Shown piece by piece: positions 52,968 to 61,314 of a stretch of 64,000 bases of DNA (positions within the stretch are counted from its first letter, which is position 1; each line of letters opens with the position of its first letter). Source of the DNA: Algibacter_G agarivorans (lineage in GTDB: Bacteria; Bacteroidota; Bacteroidia; Flavobacteriales; Flavobacteriaceae); assembly GCF_039543245.1 (NCBI RefSeq), contig NZ_BAABJJ010000010.1, positions 1-64,000 on the forward strand, in the 5' to 3' direction. The position numbers and the translations under genes were made by a program. A model generated the notes under the pieces. That model was given only the letters and a program-made list of their open reading frames with translations, was not told the origin of the DNA and made no database searches.

Positions 52968-55052
52968 ATGAAAAACAAAACGTTATATTTCCTTTTCATT
53001 ATAGTTTTTTTCCATAGTTGTTCAAAAGATGATGATAGTTCTGAAAATATTAATAATTTTTTTAATGGTGCAGATAGTTCTGCTTCAATAGAGGACCTTG
53101 TTGGGGTTTGGTCAATTTTTAGCGCAGAGTTTGAGGGAGAAAAGGCAGAAGTTCCAATAAATTATGCTGAATGTGGCAGGGACTTCTTTGTTTATTCAAG
53201 GAATGGTACTTACACCGAATATATATATCAAAGCAGTTCCTGTGACCCTCAAATTAGTAAACTTGAATGGGAATTAAACAATGGCATTCTTACATTCACT
53301 AATTCATTAGGTCAAACAGATGACTTTGTAATCACCAAATTAAATAGTGAGGAACTAGTTTTTAAAGTCAGATTTGATGTAGATGAAGATGGTGAATTAG
53401 ATGTATTTATTTTGACTGCAAACAGATACATTCCAGAAGAACTAGATTTAGTTACAAATACTTTTAATCAAAATTCAGATGAGACTTTTGAAAATTTGTT
53501 GAGCTTTACGTGGGGGGCTTATGATGGATTCAATAGTTTTAACCGATACGAAATATATAGAAGTGCTGGTGAGAATTGCACTAAAGCCAATTCAGAGCTT
53601 ATTGCGACTATTACCAATGTCAATACAACCGAGTATACCGATTTAACTCCACCTGCTGCTGAATCATTATGCTACTATCTAAAAGTGTATACGGATAAAG
53701 GATTGCTAGGAGAAAGTAATTATTATGGTGTCCATCCAAGTTTTTTTATACACATTGATCCAATTTCTTTAAATGAACCGGTTGTTGGCGATAATAACAT
53801 ATCACTTTCGTGGGAGCCATCTGAGTCCCCTTACTTTTCACATTATGAAATAACGGTTTCAAATTTTGGTGAGGGCAGTGGTAGTGGGTTCCAAGAATAT
53901 CCTATAGCAGAGATTGATGATATTGATGTTAATGCCTATATTGATGACAACCCTCCTTATTTAGAGAACCCATTTTATAAGGTTTATGCTCATAATATTT
54001 TTGGGAATAAAAGCACCTTGAGGGATAGTCAAAGTATTGGTTTTTGGGAGGTACCTTTCAAAAGAAAAGAAGTTATTGATTATAAAAAAATTCTTTCTTT
54101 GGATGTGGATTCAGAAGAGCCTATTGTATACTTCTATGGGGAACTCAGCGGAAATGGTATCACAGGCGTAAATATTCGTCGTTACAATTACAATACCCAA
54201 GAGACAGAATCCATTTCAGATATCCCGCCGCAGACTCAAACTTTTTCTGGAATCAAAGTTTTCAATTCACCTGAAAATGGTAAAGAATTATTGATTCAAC
54301 AAGGATTAGAACTACATTTCTACGATGCAACTACTATGGAATTCAAATATGCCATAGACCCTGAAGATGTATTTAATTTTTTAGATTTCACGTATTCTCC
54401 AGAATCAGACCTTTGGATACTTGCTAGCGGAAGTGAAATATTTACCTTGAAACGAGATAATACTAACCTATCATTAATTGATAGTGCGCCACATTTTACG
54501 AAACATCAAGGAGATATATGGCATAGACTTTTCGTGCTAAGTAATAACCGGGTATTAATTGGGCATCCAAATGAACCAAATAGTATTGTGAAAAGTTTAG
54601 ATGATAATGGGTTAATCGTTAGTACAGAAACTGTAGATTTTAGTATTAGAGTTTTAAATAATGAGAAAACTTTGAACAATACCTTTGCGGAGTATATGTT
54701 AGATGCAGTTGAAAACAGGCTATATAATACTGATACATTTCAACAGATTGAATCGTTTGAATTTCCGAATTTTCCAACAGCTACTAGCACAGATGGTGTC
54801 AAGATCTTCGGTACTAACAATGACCCGGATTGGCAGGTAAACACAGATAGTCCATACAAGAGAGAGGCGATTATTTATGATAGAAATTCAAAACTGGTAC
54901 AAGAGATAACAAGCATAGGTTACCCACATTTTATATTCGAAGACTATATTGGTAACATCATCAGCATTTCAACAGGGTTTAAAAAAGAGTCGTTATACGA
55001 AAACATTAACGGAAAGGCTGATATTTTTATAGAACAACTAGATTTACCATAA
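52968..55052 (+). CDS. lipoprotein with lipocalin-like, FN3 and propeller-like regions
   Basis: The product of about 694 residues starts with MKNKTLYFLFIIVFFHSC (lipobox SC, then an SKDDD linker that favours surface export). A lipocalin-like domain follows (LVGVWSIFSAEFEG ... KLEWELNNGILTF), then two fibronectin-type modules (RYEIYRSAGENC; HYEITVSNF), then a C-terminal half of repeated beta blades such as TYSPESDLWILASGSEIFTL. It has no enzyme motif. I set the start at 52968, where the signal peptide begins. Repeat copies C and D flank it, so it may be cargo of the same mobile history. Confidence 0.72.
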   Translation: MKNKTLYFLFIIVFFHSCSKDDDSSENINNFFNGADSSASIEDLVGVWSIFSAEFEGEKAEVPINYAECGRDFFVYSRNGTYTEYIYQSSSCDPQISKLEWELNNGILTFTNSLGQTDDFVITKLNSEELVFKVRFDVDEDGELDVFILTANRYIPEELDLVTNTFNQNSDETFENLLSFTWGAYDGFNSFNRYEIYRSAGENCTKANSELIATITNVNTTEYTDLTPPAAESLCYYLKVYTDKGLLGESNYYGVHPSFFIHIDPISLNEPVVGDNNISLSWEPSESPYFSHYEITVSNFGEGSGSGFQEYPIAEIDDIDVNAYIDDNPPYLENPFYKVYAHNIFGNKSTLRDSQSIGFWEVPFKRKEVIDYKKILSLDVDSEEPIVYFYGELSGNGITGVNIRRYNYNTQETESISDIPPQTQTFSGIKVFNSPENGKELLIQQGLELHFYDATTMEFKYAIDPEDVFNFLDFTYSPESDLWILASGSEIFTLKRDNTNLSLIDSAPHFTKHQGDIWHRLFVLSNNRVLIGHPNEPNSIVKSLDDNGLIVSTETVDFSIRVLNNEKTLNNTFAEYMLDAVENRLYNTDTFQQIESFEFPNFPTATSTDGVKIFGTNNDPDWQVNTDSPYKREAIIYDRNSKLVQEITSIGYPHFIFEDYIGNIISISTGFKKESLYENINGKADIFIEQLDLP

Positions 55053-55373
55053 CAGTTCAACCATAAAAGCCGTAATTTTAGTTCGTTGCAAATCTTTAAC
55101 TATTATGTGAAATAGAATATCGATTTTAACTTGGCCTCATAAAATTTTGGTAAAACAATTGGTGAGTTGAACGTACATTTTTTATGCTATACGAATACAA
55201 TTATTCTGAGGATGATTATATTTACATACAATATAATTCATGAATTTATCGTTACAAAGACATTTTATATAATGACTGATTATAATTTCAAAATGAATTA
55301 TAATTTATATTATGTAAAATAGAATTTATAGCTCCGATGTCGGGAAATTCATTTATCATTTATTCTCTATTAC
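55053..55373. other. spacer with repeat copy D
   Basis: No gene is visible. It holds copy D (55107-55231) and a further partial copy of the repeat start near 55311. Confidence 0.5.
55107..55231. repeat. second direct-repeat family, copy D
   Basis: Partner of copy C at 51841-51970, about three quarters identical by eye, same orientation. Confidence 0.65.
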
Positions 55374-55934
55374 CTACTTGGTATGTGTGATAGATTTTAC
55401 GTGAGCATAAACTTGAACACCATTTACAGTCGTTTCAATAATATCATCACCTAGTTTAATACCTTTTACGGCATTCGTTTTACCATCAGGAGAAACAGCA
55501 ATAACATTATAATAAATCATATTTTGATATATAGCTCTAATATGTATAATATTACCAGATTTACTAACACCTTTAACTGGCAGCGCTGTGCCATCTTCAG
55601 TAAATGCCTTAATATCATAAATAGTGCCATCTAGTCCTATTGCTTTCACTGGATAGTACCTGTCATCACTAACCAACATTTTTACGGGAAGTCTTTTACC
55701 TTTTATAAAGGCTTTTATATCTAAAATACTAGTTTGTTCAGAATCTTGAATGGCTTTAACATCATATTTTTTCCCTTTCTTATCAATGGCTTTTATATTT
55801 AACAATTTAACTTGAGGCTTAAAAGCTTTAATATGCCAAATAATTTCTTCGAACGCTTTTTTATCTTGTGTTTGCCCTTGATTAAATGCAAAACCAATAG
55901 CCAATATCAGTAAAAATAATCTATTGGTTTTCAT
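55374..55934 (-). CDS. secreted repeat protein with KAI/KAF repeats
   Basis: The 186-residue exported protein has a signal peptide (cut near residue 22, GQTQ). The rest is about eight repeats of 18-22 residues, each ending in a version of YDIKAF, YPVKAI or LPVKGV after a DG turn (for example LDGTIYDIKAFTEDGTALPVKG). The regular strand-turn-strand spacing suggests a beta-solenoid or small beta-propeller-like stack. I know of no function for such proteins, and nothing adjacent suggests one. Confidence 0.7.
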   Translation of the reverse strand: MKTNRLFLLILAIGFAFNQGQTQDKKAFEEIIWHIKAFKPQVKLLNIKAIDKKGKKYDVKAIQDSEQTSILDIKAFIKGKRLPVKMLVSDDRYYPVKAIGLDGTIYDIKAFTEDGTALPVKGVSKSGNIIHIRAIYQNMIYYNVIAVSPDGKTNAVKGIKLGDDIIETTVNGVQVYAHVKSITHTK

Positions 55935-56322
55935 TTGTTTTTGGTTTTAAATGTATTGATAATTGCGTCCTAATATCGTGATATAAGTCAGCTGTAAAAT
56001 GTTATTTATAAAAAACAGGCTGTCCTAAAAGTTTTTCCATTCGTCAGTTTGAGCGCAGTCGAAAACATTATTATTTTGATTTTCAATGTATTTAGACTGC
56101 GCTACCATTGACGCGCTTTGTAACTATATGTTTATCAAGTTGTTAAAAAAAAACACCCCTAATAAGCTACGCTCGGTATCTTCAATGAAAATATATTTTC
56201 ATTTCGATAATCCTCTAGGGGACAATCCAAACCAAGAAACATAACATTTCGACTGCGCTCAATGTGACAAAAAGTTAATAATACACTTTCAGAAAGCCTA
56301 TTAAACTCCTATTCTTGAGGAA
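55935..56322. other. repeat-rich intergenic region
   Basis: No gene is seen. It holds the inverted-repeat element at 56043-56268, including a nested hairpin and the second copy of the dispersed repeat from 34.7 kb. Confidence 0.5.
56043..56268. repeat. MITE/REP-like element with 22-bp imperfect terminal inverted repeats
   Basis: The ends 56043-56064 and 56247-56268 (containing GAGCGCAGTCGAAA and its complement) match at 20 of 22. A third half-copy at 56094-56103 allows a shorter hairpin. Inside, CCCCTA (56156-56161) and TAGGGG (56216-56221) enclose a 20-bp perfect palindrome at 56183-56202. Confidence 0.6.
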
Positions 56323-56703
56323 TTAGAGCCATTCTAGAAAATATGTCATCATCTCCTCTTTTAATTCGTAATGCATTTTAATATACGTTCTCATGTCTTC
56401 TTTTAATGTATGTTGTTCATTACTTAAACGACCATCAATTTTTTCATTATAATCTGCTGTATGTATAGTATTCAATTTATTTTTACAGCGATGCATTAAT
56501 TTTGATATGGCTGCTTTTTCAATCATAATTCTATTTTGGAAATTCTCTAAAGGTATGGTTGCCCGCTTTCCAAATTCTCTACCAGCTATTTCCTCTAGTT
56601 TTTCTTCAAACGTATCCATTTCGTTAAAATGAAAACGTAATTCCCTTCTCCAAGTTTCTAAATTGAACTTTAAATCGCTTAAATATGATACTTTAGTTTG
56701 CAT
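56323..56703 (-). CDS. coiled-coil hypothetical protein next to the EF-G paralogue
   Basis: The 126-residue, almost entirely helical, charged protein has heptad-like spacing (LETWRRELRFHFNEMDTFEEKLEEIAGRE; later LKEDMRTYIKMHYELKEEMMTYFLEWL). I recognise no family. It begins 17 bases after the EF-G-like stop on the same strand, so it is likely co-transcribed and may act with that GTPase. Confidence 0.6.
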   Translation of the reverse strand: MQTKVSYLSDLKFNLETWRRELRFHFNEMDTFEEKLEEIAGREFGKRATIPLENFQNRIMIEKAAISKLMHRCKNKLNTIHTADYNEKIDGRLSNEQHTLKEDMRTYIKMHYELKEEMMTYFLEWL

Positions 56704-56720
56704 ATGGTTTGTTTTATATA

Positions 56721-58841
56721 TTAAACTTCTACTATTTCTAATTGTTTTACCAACTCCATTTGAACATTTGTTGGCACTGGTTGATACGATGAAAATTTGG
56801 TATTAAATGTTGCTCGACCTTGTGTTAACGACCGTAAATCTGTTGAATACCCGTATAATTCTGCTGCGGGTGTTATGGTTTTTAATATTTGATAATTATT
56901 TTGGCTATCAATGCCTTGTATAATAGAGCGTCTAGATTGTAAATCTGTCATCACACTACCTATCATTTCTTCGGGTATTTTTACTACCAACTCATTTGTT
57001 GGTTCTAATAATTTAGGCTTTGCTTTTAAAAACGCTTCTTTAAATGCATGGGCTCCTGCTATTTTAAAAGAAATATCGTTAGAATCTACGGAATGCATTT
57101 TGCCATCATATACCATGACACGTATATCTCTAATAAACGACCCTGTTAAAGGCCCATCTTCCATGACTTCTAAAATGCCTTTCTTGATGGATGGTAAATA
57201 ACGCTGATCGATAACGCCACCAACAATACAATTATAAAATACGAGTTTTCCACCCCATGGTAAATCAACTTCTTCTTTACCTCTTAAACTAAACCCTTCT
57301 GGTTCTGGCATGCCTTCATTCCAGGGTTCAATTTTTAGGTGTACTTCTCCAAATTGCCCAGACCCACCAGATTGTTTTTTATGCTTATAGCTGGCTGTGG
57401 ATGTACGTTGTATAGTTTCTCTATACATTATTTTTGGTTTTTCAAACTTTGCCTCCATACCGTAAACATGTTTTAACGTCCAATCAATTGTCGCTAAATG
57501 TAATTCACCTTGGCACCCTAATAATTGCTGTTTTGATTCTTTTGAGTATTCTAAAAAAGCAGTTAAATCTTGACTATGGATTTTTTTAAGTGCATCAATT
57601 AATTTTTCTTCATCCTTTTTTTCGATTGCTGTTACGCTTTTTTTAATTCTTGGTTTTGGAAAATTAATAGGTTTAATAGTGGTTTTACTGTTTATATCTC
57701 TTAGTGTATCGTTAGTATCTGTAAACTTTAATTTTAGAGTGGCACCAATATCACCTACGGTTAGTTTTGTAACAAATTGCCGCTCTTTACCATCCATTAT
57801 AAACAATTGGTTAATAATTTCAGTTTCATTATTTCTAGGGTTAACCAATTTATCGTTAACACTAAGCTCTCCTGATTTTACTTTAAAAAAGGTAATCTGA
57901 CCCAAATTAGGCTGATAAATGGTTTTAAAAACAAATAATGCTGTTGGCGCACTAACCGCTCTATTTAAGGTCTTGCCTTCTACACTTTGTTCTTCATTTA
58001 ATTCGGAAGCTGCTGGTGCTACATTATCAATAAATCCCATTAATCTGCCTGTTCCCATATCATTTAAAGCAGATACACAGAATACAGGAAATAATTCATG
58101 ATTTAACATGCCTGCTTTAATACCTTGGCGCATTTCATCTTCATTTAGCGTTCCTTTTTCAAAAAAGAGTTCTAATAATGCATCATCATTTTCGGCTGCT
58201 TTTTCTACCAACTCATTATGAAGCGTATTAGCAAGCTCTAGATAGTCTTTTGGGATATTTAATTTTTCCGGCTTACCGCCTTCAGGTTTGAATTTGTAGA
58301 GTTTCATTTTCAAAACATCAATAATACCTTGTGAACCATCAATTTTTATGGGGAATTGAATTTTTACAGCATGATTACCGACTAATTCATTTATACTTTT
58401 AAAACTTTCTTCAAATTTTAAATTAGGATGGTCAATTTGATTAATCACAAATAAAGAGGCCTTTCTATAGGTGTCAATATAATTCCAAATAATTTCAGTC
58501 CCTACCTCTACGCCTTGCCTACCGTTAACCACTGTAACAATAGTGTCTGCGACATTTATGGACGAAATAATTTCACCAATAAAATCATCTAAACCAGGGG
58601 TATCTATGATATTTATTTTATAATTACGCCACTCGGTGTGTAAGGGAGTGGCGAATATAGATGCGTTTCGTTCATGCTCAATCTCATGGTAGTCTGAAAC
58701 CGTATTATGATTTTCAACAGTTCCTCTTCTATTTATTAAGCCAGCTTCAAACAACATGGTTTCAGATAATGTTGTTTTTCCACTATGGTGAGCGCCAACT
58801 AGCACAATATTTTTAATATGCTTTTCATCAAATACTTTCAT
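56721..58841 (-). CDS. elongation factor G-like GTPase (FusA2 type)
   Basis: The 706-residue translational GTPase has the EF-G domain order. P-loop GAHHSGKT is at 16-23, switch I ends in RNASIFATPL, DTPGLDDF is near 78 and the base-specificity loop is NQID near 135, where ordinary EF-G has NKxD. Domain IV (GSGQFGEVHLKIEPW) and domain V follow. It is a diverged paralogue, not the main EF-G, which normally sits in the str operon. Such proteins may act in ribosome rescue, recycling or antibiotic tolerance. The small coiled-coil gene follows it. Confidence 0.88.
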   Translation of the reverse strand: MKVFDEKHIKNIVLVGAHHSGKTTLSETMLFEAGLINRRGTVENHNTVSDYHEIEHERNASIFATPLHTEWRNYKINIIDTPGLDDFIGEIISSINVADTIVTVVNGRQGVEVGTEIIWNYIDTYRKASLFVINQIDHPNLKFEESFKSINELVGNHAVKIQFPIKIDGSQGIIDVLKMKLYKFKPEGGKPEKLNIPKDYLELANTLHNELVEKAAENDDALLELFFEKGTLNEDEMRQGIKAGMLNHELFPVFCVSALNDMGTGRLMGFIDNVAPAASELNEEQSVEGKTLNRAVSAPTALFVFKTIYQPNLGQITFFKVKSGELSVNDKLVNPRNNETEIINQLFIMDGKERQFVTKLTVGDIGATLKLKFTDTNDTLRDINSKTTIKPINFPKPRIKKSVTAIEKKDEEKLIDALKKIHSQDLTAFLEYSKESKQQLLGCQGELHLATIDWTLKHVYGMEAKFEKPKIMYRETIQRTSTASYKHKKQSGGSGQFGEVHLKIEPWNEGMPEPEGFSLRGKEEVDLPWGGKLVFYNCIVGGVIDQRYLPSIKKGILEVMEDGPLTGSFIRDIRVMVYDGKMHSVDSNDISFKIAGAHAFKEAFLKAKPKLLEPTNELVVKIPEEMIGSVMTDLQSRRSIIQGIDSQNNYQILKTITPAAELYGYSTDLRSLTQGRATFNTKFSSYQPVPTNVQMELVKQLEIVEV

Positions 58842-58979
58842 GTTTCATGGATTAAAATGTTGATCTCATAAAACTAGTTCATTTCAGTTTTGAAAAAAAT
58901 GACTTTTGTCATCAAATAATCATGTGCCAAGGTGAGTTGTTAAATATGTTAATTACTTTTTTCATTGGAATTCTAAGCT

Positions 58980-58987
58980 TATATTTG
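58980..58987 (+). promoter_or_regulatory. -7 box for the YqaA-like gene
   Basis: TATATTTG matches TAnnTTTG, 23 bases before the ATG at 59011. Confidence 0.48.
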
Positions 58988-59010
58988 CATCCCTTTATCT
59001 GTCAAAGAAA

Positions 59011-59628
59011 ATGAAACAAAAGTCTAAAGATAAAACTGCAAAGTCTCGATTGCGGCTTTTACATCAATACTATAATTACACAGGATTCTATACGTTTGTA
59101 TGGGAAGCTGTAAAAAAAGCATTGCCCTATATTGTAGCCATTGTTATTGCTATTTTTACCGTTAATCATTTCTTTAACATTAATGCTGCATTAGTTAGAT
59201 TAACAGAAATACTGCCATCTTACGGTGTATTAAGCTTCTTTTTTGTATCAGAAACGCTTTTAGGGCTTGTTCCTCCAGAAATTTTTATTGCTTGGGCTGG
59301 TAAAATGTATAGCCCTTGGTTTTATTTAAGTGTTTTAGCTATTTTATCTTATGGTGGCGGACTTTTATCGTATTGGATGGGGCGCTCAATAACAAAAATG
59401 CCTTCGGTACATAACTATTTAGAGGTTAAAATGGAAAAGCAACTCAAGAATTCTAAAAAATGGGGCGGATTTTTAATCATGGTCGGTGCCGTATTACCAC
59501 TACCCTTTTCTATAGCGTGTATAGCTGCTGGTATTATTGAATTTCCATTTAAAAATGTAATTCTTTATGGTTCGTTACGATTTATTCGCTTTGCTATTTA
59601 CGGGCTTATCATTTTTAATGTGTTATAG
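59011..59628 (+). CDS. YqaA/DedA-like (VTT) membrane protein
   Basis: The 205-residue protein has a basic N-terminus (MKQKSKDKTAKSRLRLL) and about four membrane helices. It has the VTT-like layout: FFFVSETLLGLVPPEIFIAWAG with the conserved Glu and Pro, then LSYGGGLLSYWMGRSI and GAVLPLPFSIACIAAG. DedA-family proteins are linked to lipid carrier recycling across the inner membrane and to envelope integrity. It is likely a single-gene transcript. Confidence 0.78.
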   Translation: MKQKSKDKTAKSRLRLLHQYYNYTGFYTFVWEAVKKALPYIVAIVIAIFTVNHFFNINAALVRLTEILPSYGVLSFFFVSETLLGLVPPEIFIAWAGKMYSPWFYLSVLAILSYGGGLLSYWMGRSITKMPSVHNYLEVKMEKQLKNSKKWGGFLIMVGAVLPLPFSIACIAAGIIEFPFKNVILYGSLRFIRFAIYGLIIFNVL

Positions 59629-59739
59629 GCATTTGCTTTTTTCATTTGAAATTGGGGCGCTTTATTACATCATTCTTTATCTTATAAGTTTAGTTTCGTA
59701 TTAAATTCTATAAATCAAGGATATATTCTTTTTCTAGCT

Positions 59740-59747
59740 TATTTTTG
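59740..59747 (+). promoter_or_regulatory. -7 box for the DUF3817-MscS pair
   Basis: TATTTTTG matches TAnnTTTG. Transcription would start about 10 bases before the ATG at 59763, which rules out the earlier TTG as the start. Confidence 0.5.
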
Positions 59748-59762
59748 CATGAAAATTTAACT

Positions 59763-60059
59763 ATGTTTTCATTTCTTAATATTTTCAGAATTGTTGCTTT
59801 TCTTGAAGGTCTATCTTATATTTTATTACTATTTATCGCTACACCTATTAAATATATGACTGGGAATCCAGAATACGTAAAGTTGTTAGGGATGCCGCAT
59901 GGAATGCTTTTTATCTTATATATTGTTTTAGCATTTTTAATTAAAAGAGACATGAAATGGACCAATAACACATTTTTATTTGTGCTTTTAGCCTCCATAA
60001 TTCCTTTCGGAACTTTTTATGTGGAACGGAAACTTTTAAAACCAGCTACAAATGGATAG
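59763..60059 (+). CDS. DUF3817 membrane protein
   Basis: The product of about 98 residues has three membrane helices and matches the DUF3817 layout: FRIVAFLEGLSYILLLFIATPIKY, the loop around KLLGMPHGMLFILY and a basic end. The function is unknown. Its 3' end overlaps the MscS gene by 8 bases, so the two are co-translated, hinting at a membrane-tension or transport role. Confidence 0.8.
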   Translation: MFSFLNIFRIVAFLEGLSYILLLFIATPIKYMTGNPEYVKLLGMPHGMLFILYIVLAFLIKRDMKWTNNTFLFVLLASIIPFGTFYVERKLLKPATNG

Positions 60060-61314
60060 TATAAAACATTGGCTTTATGATTATTTGGTTTCATCTGGAT
60101 TATCTGAAAATTCTGCAAAATACTTAAATATGCTTGCTTTATTGCTGGCCTTGATAATTATAGTATTTGTCATTGATTTCATTACAAGAAAATTATTAGT
60201 TAAAGCCTTTGCGCAATTTGCATCCGTTTCAAAAACCAATTTTGACGATTTATTGGTAAATAATAAAGTCCCGCGAAATATTGCTCACATCATTCCTTTA
60301 CTTATTGCTTTAGTATTTATTCGTGAGGTGTTTATTGATTTCCCTGCATTTGAAAATATCGTTGAAAGAGGACTTCAAGTATTTGCTATTGTTCTAACTC
60401 TTTGGATTGTTAGGAGCTTACTGAATACCCTCAAGGATTATTTAAAAACCTTACCTCGATTAAAAGATAAACCTATTGATAGTTACATTCAAGTATTTAT
60501 GATTTTTGCTTGGTTAGGTGGTTTTATGTCTGCCATAGCTATTGTAACCGGTATTCCATTCTTGACATTTGCTACAGGCTTAGGTGCTATTTCTGCAGTT
60601 ATTATTTTAGTTTTTAAAGACACTATTATGGGTTTTGTAGCCAGTATTCAAGTGTCTATAAATGATATGGTACGCATTGGCGATTGGATTACGTTTGAAA
60701 AATACGGTGCCGATGGCGATGTTATTGAAATAACTTTAGCGACCGTAAAAGTTCAGAATTTCGATAAAACCATAACCACAATTCCGACTTATGCCTTGAT
60801 TTCCGATTCGTTTAAAAATTGGCGAGGTATGACAAGTTCTGAAGGCAGACGTATTAAAAGAGCATTATACATCAAACAAGAGGGCGTTAAGTATTTAACA
60901 GAACCTGAAGTAGATAAACTCAAAGAGATTCAATTAATTACATCCTATTTAGAAACCAGACAAAAGGATATTAAATTATATAACAGGTCTAACAGCATTG
61001 ATAAAATATTGCTTTTAAATGGAAGAAACCTGACCAATATTGGAGTTTTTAGAAAGTATATCGATTCTTATTTAAAACATCATTCAGCCATCAATAAAGA
61101 TATGATGATTATGGCACGTCAATTAGCGCCAACCACACAAGGTATTCCTTTAGAAATTTATGCCTTTAGTAGTGATAAACGTTGGGAGAATTATGAATAT
61201 ATTATGTCCGATATATTTGATCATCTTATGGCAGCCCTGCCCTATTTCGATTTAGAAATTTTTGAATTGCCTAGTAGTTCAAGCTTCAAAGCATCATTGA
61301 ATGACAAGTTTTGA
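60052..61314 (+). CDS. MscS-family mechanosensitive channel (YbdG-like)
   Basis: The 420-residue protein has about five N-terminal membrane helices and the MscS pore and beta domains (TFATGLGAISAVIILVFKDTIMGF, then MVRIGDWITFEKYGADGDVIEI). A long cytoplasmic tail resembles E. coli YbdG. It should open under membrane tension and release solutes at osmotic downshift. It overlaps the DUF3817 gene at its start, and its last 21 bases overlap the 3' end of the convergent PhoX-like gene. Confidence 0.9.
   Translation: MDSIKHWLYDYLVSSGLSENSAKYLNMLALLLALIIIVFVIDFITRKLLVKAFAQFASVSKTNFDDLLVNNKVPRNIAHIIPLLIALVFIREVFIDFPAFENIVERGLQVFAIVLTLWIVRSLLNTLKDYLKTLPRLKDKPIDSYIQVFMIFAWLGGFMSAIAIVTGIPFLTFATGLGAISAVIILVFKDTIMGFVASIQVSINDMVRIGDWITFEKYGADGDVIEITLATVKVQNFDKTITTIPTYALISDSFKNWRGMTSSEGRRIKRALYIKQEGVKYLTEPEVDKLKEIQLITSYLETRQKDIKLYNRSNSIDKILLLNGRNLTNIGVFRKYIDSYLKHHSAINKDMMIMARQLAPTTQGIPLEIYAFSSDKRWENYEYIMSDIFDHLMAALPYFDLEIFELPSSSSFKASLNDKF

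Noticed and set aside
59745..59762. N-terminal extension of the DUF3817 protein from a TTG
   Set aside because: The TTG is part of a perfect TATTTTTG -7 box.
61294..61314. 21-base convergent overlap of the MscS and PhoX-like genes as a special regulatory feature
   Set aside because: Short 3' overlaps between convergent genes are common in compact genomes.
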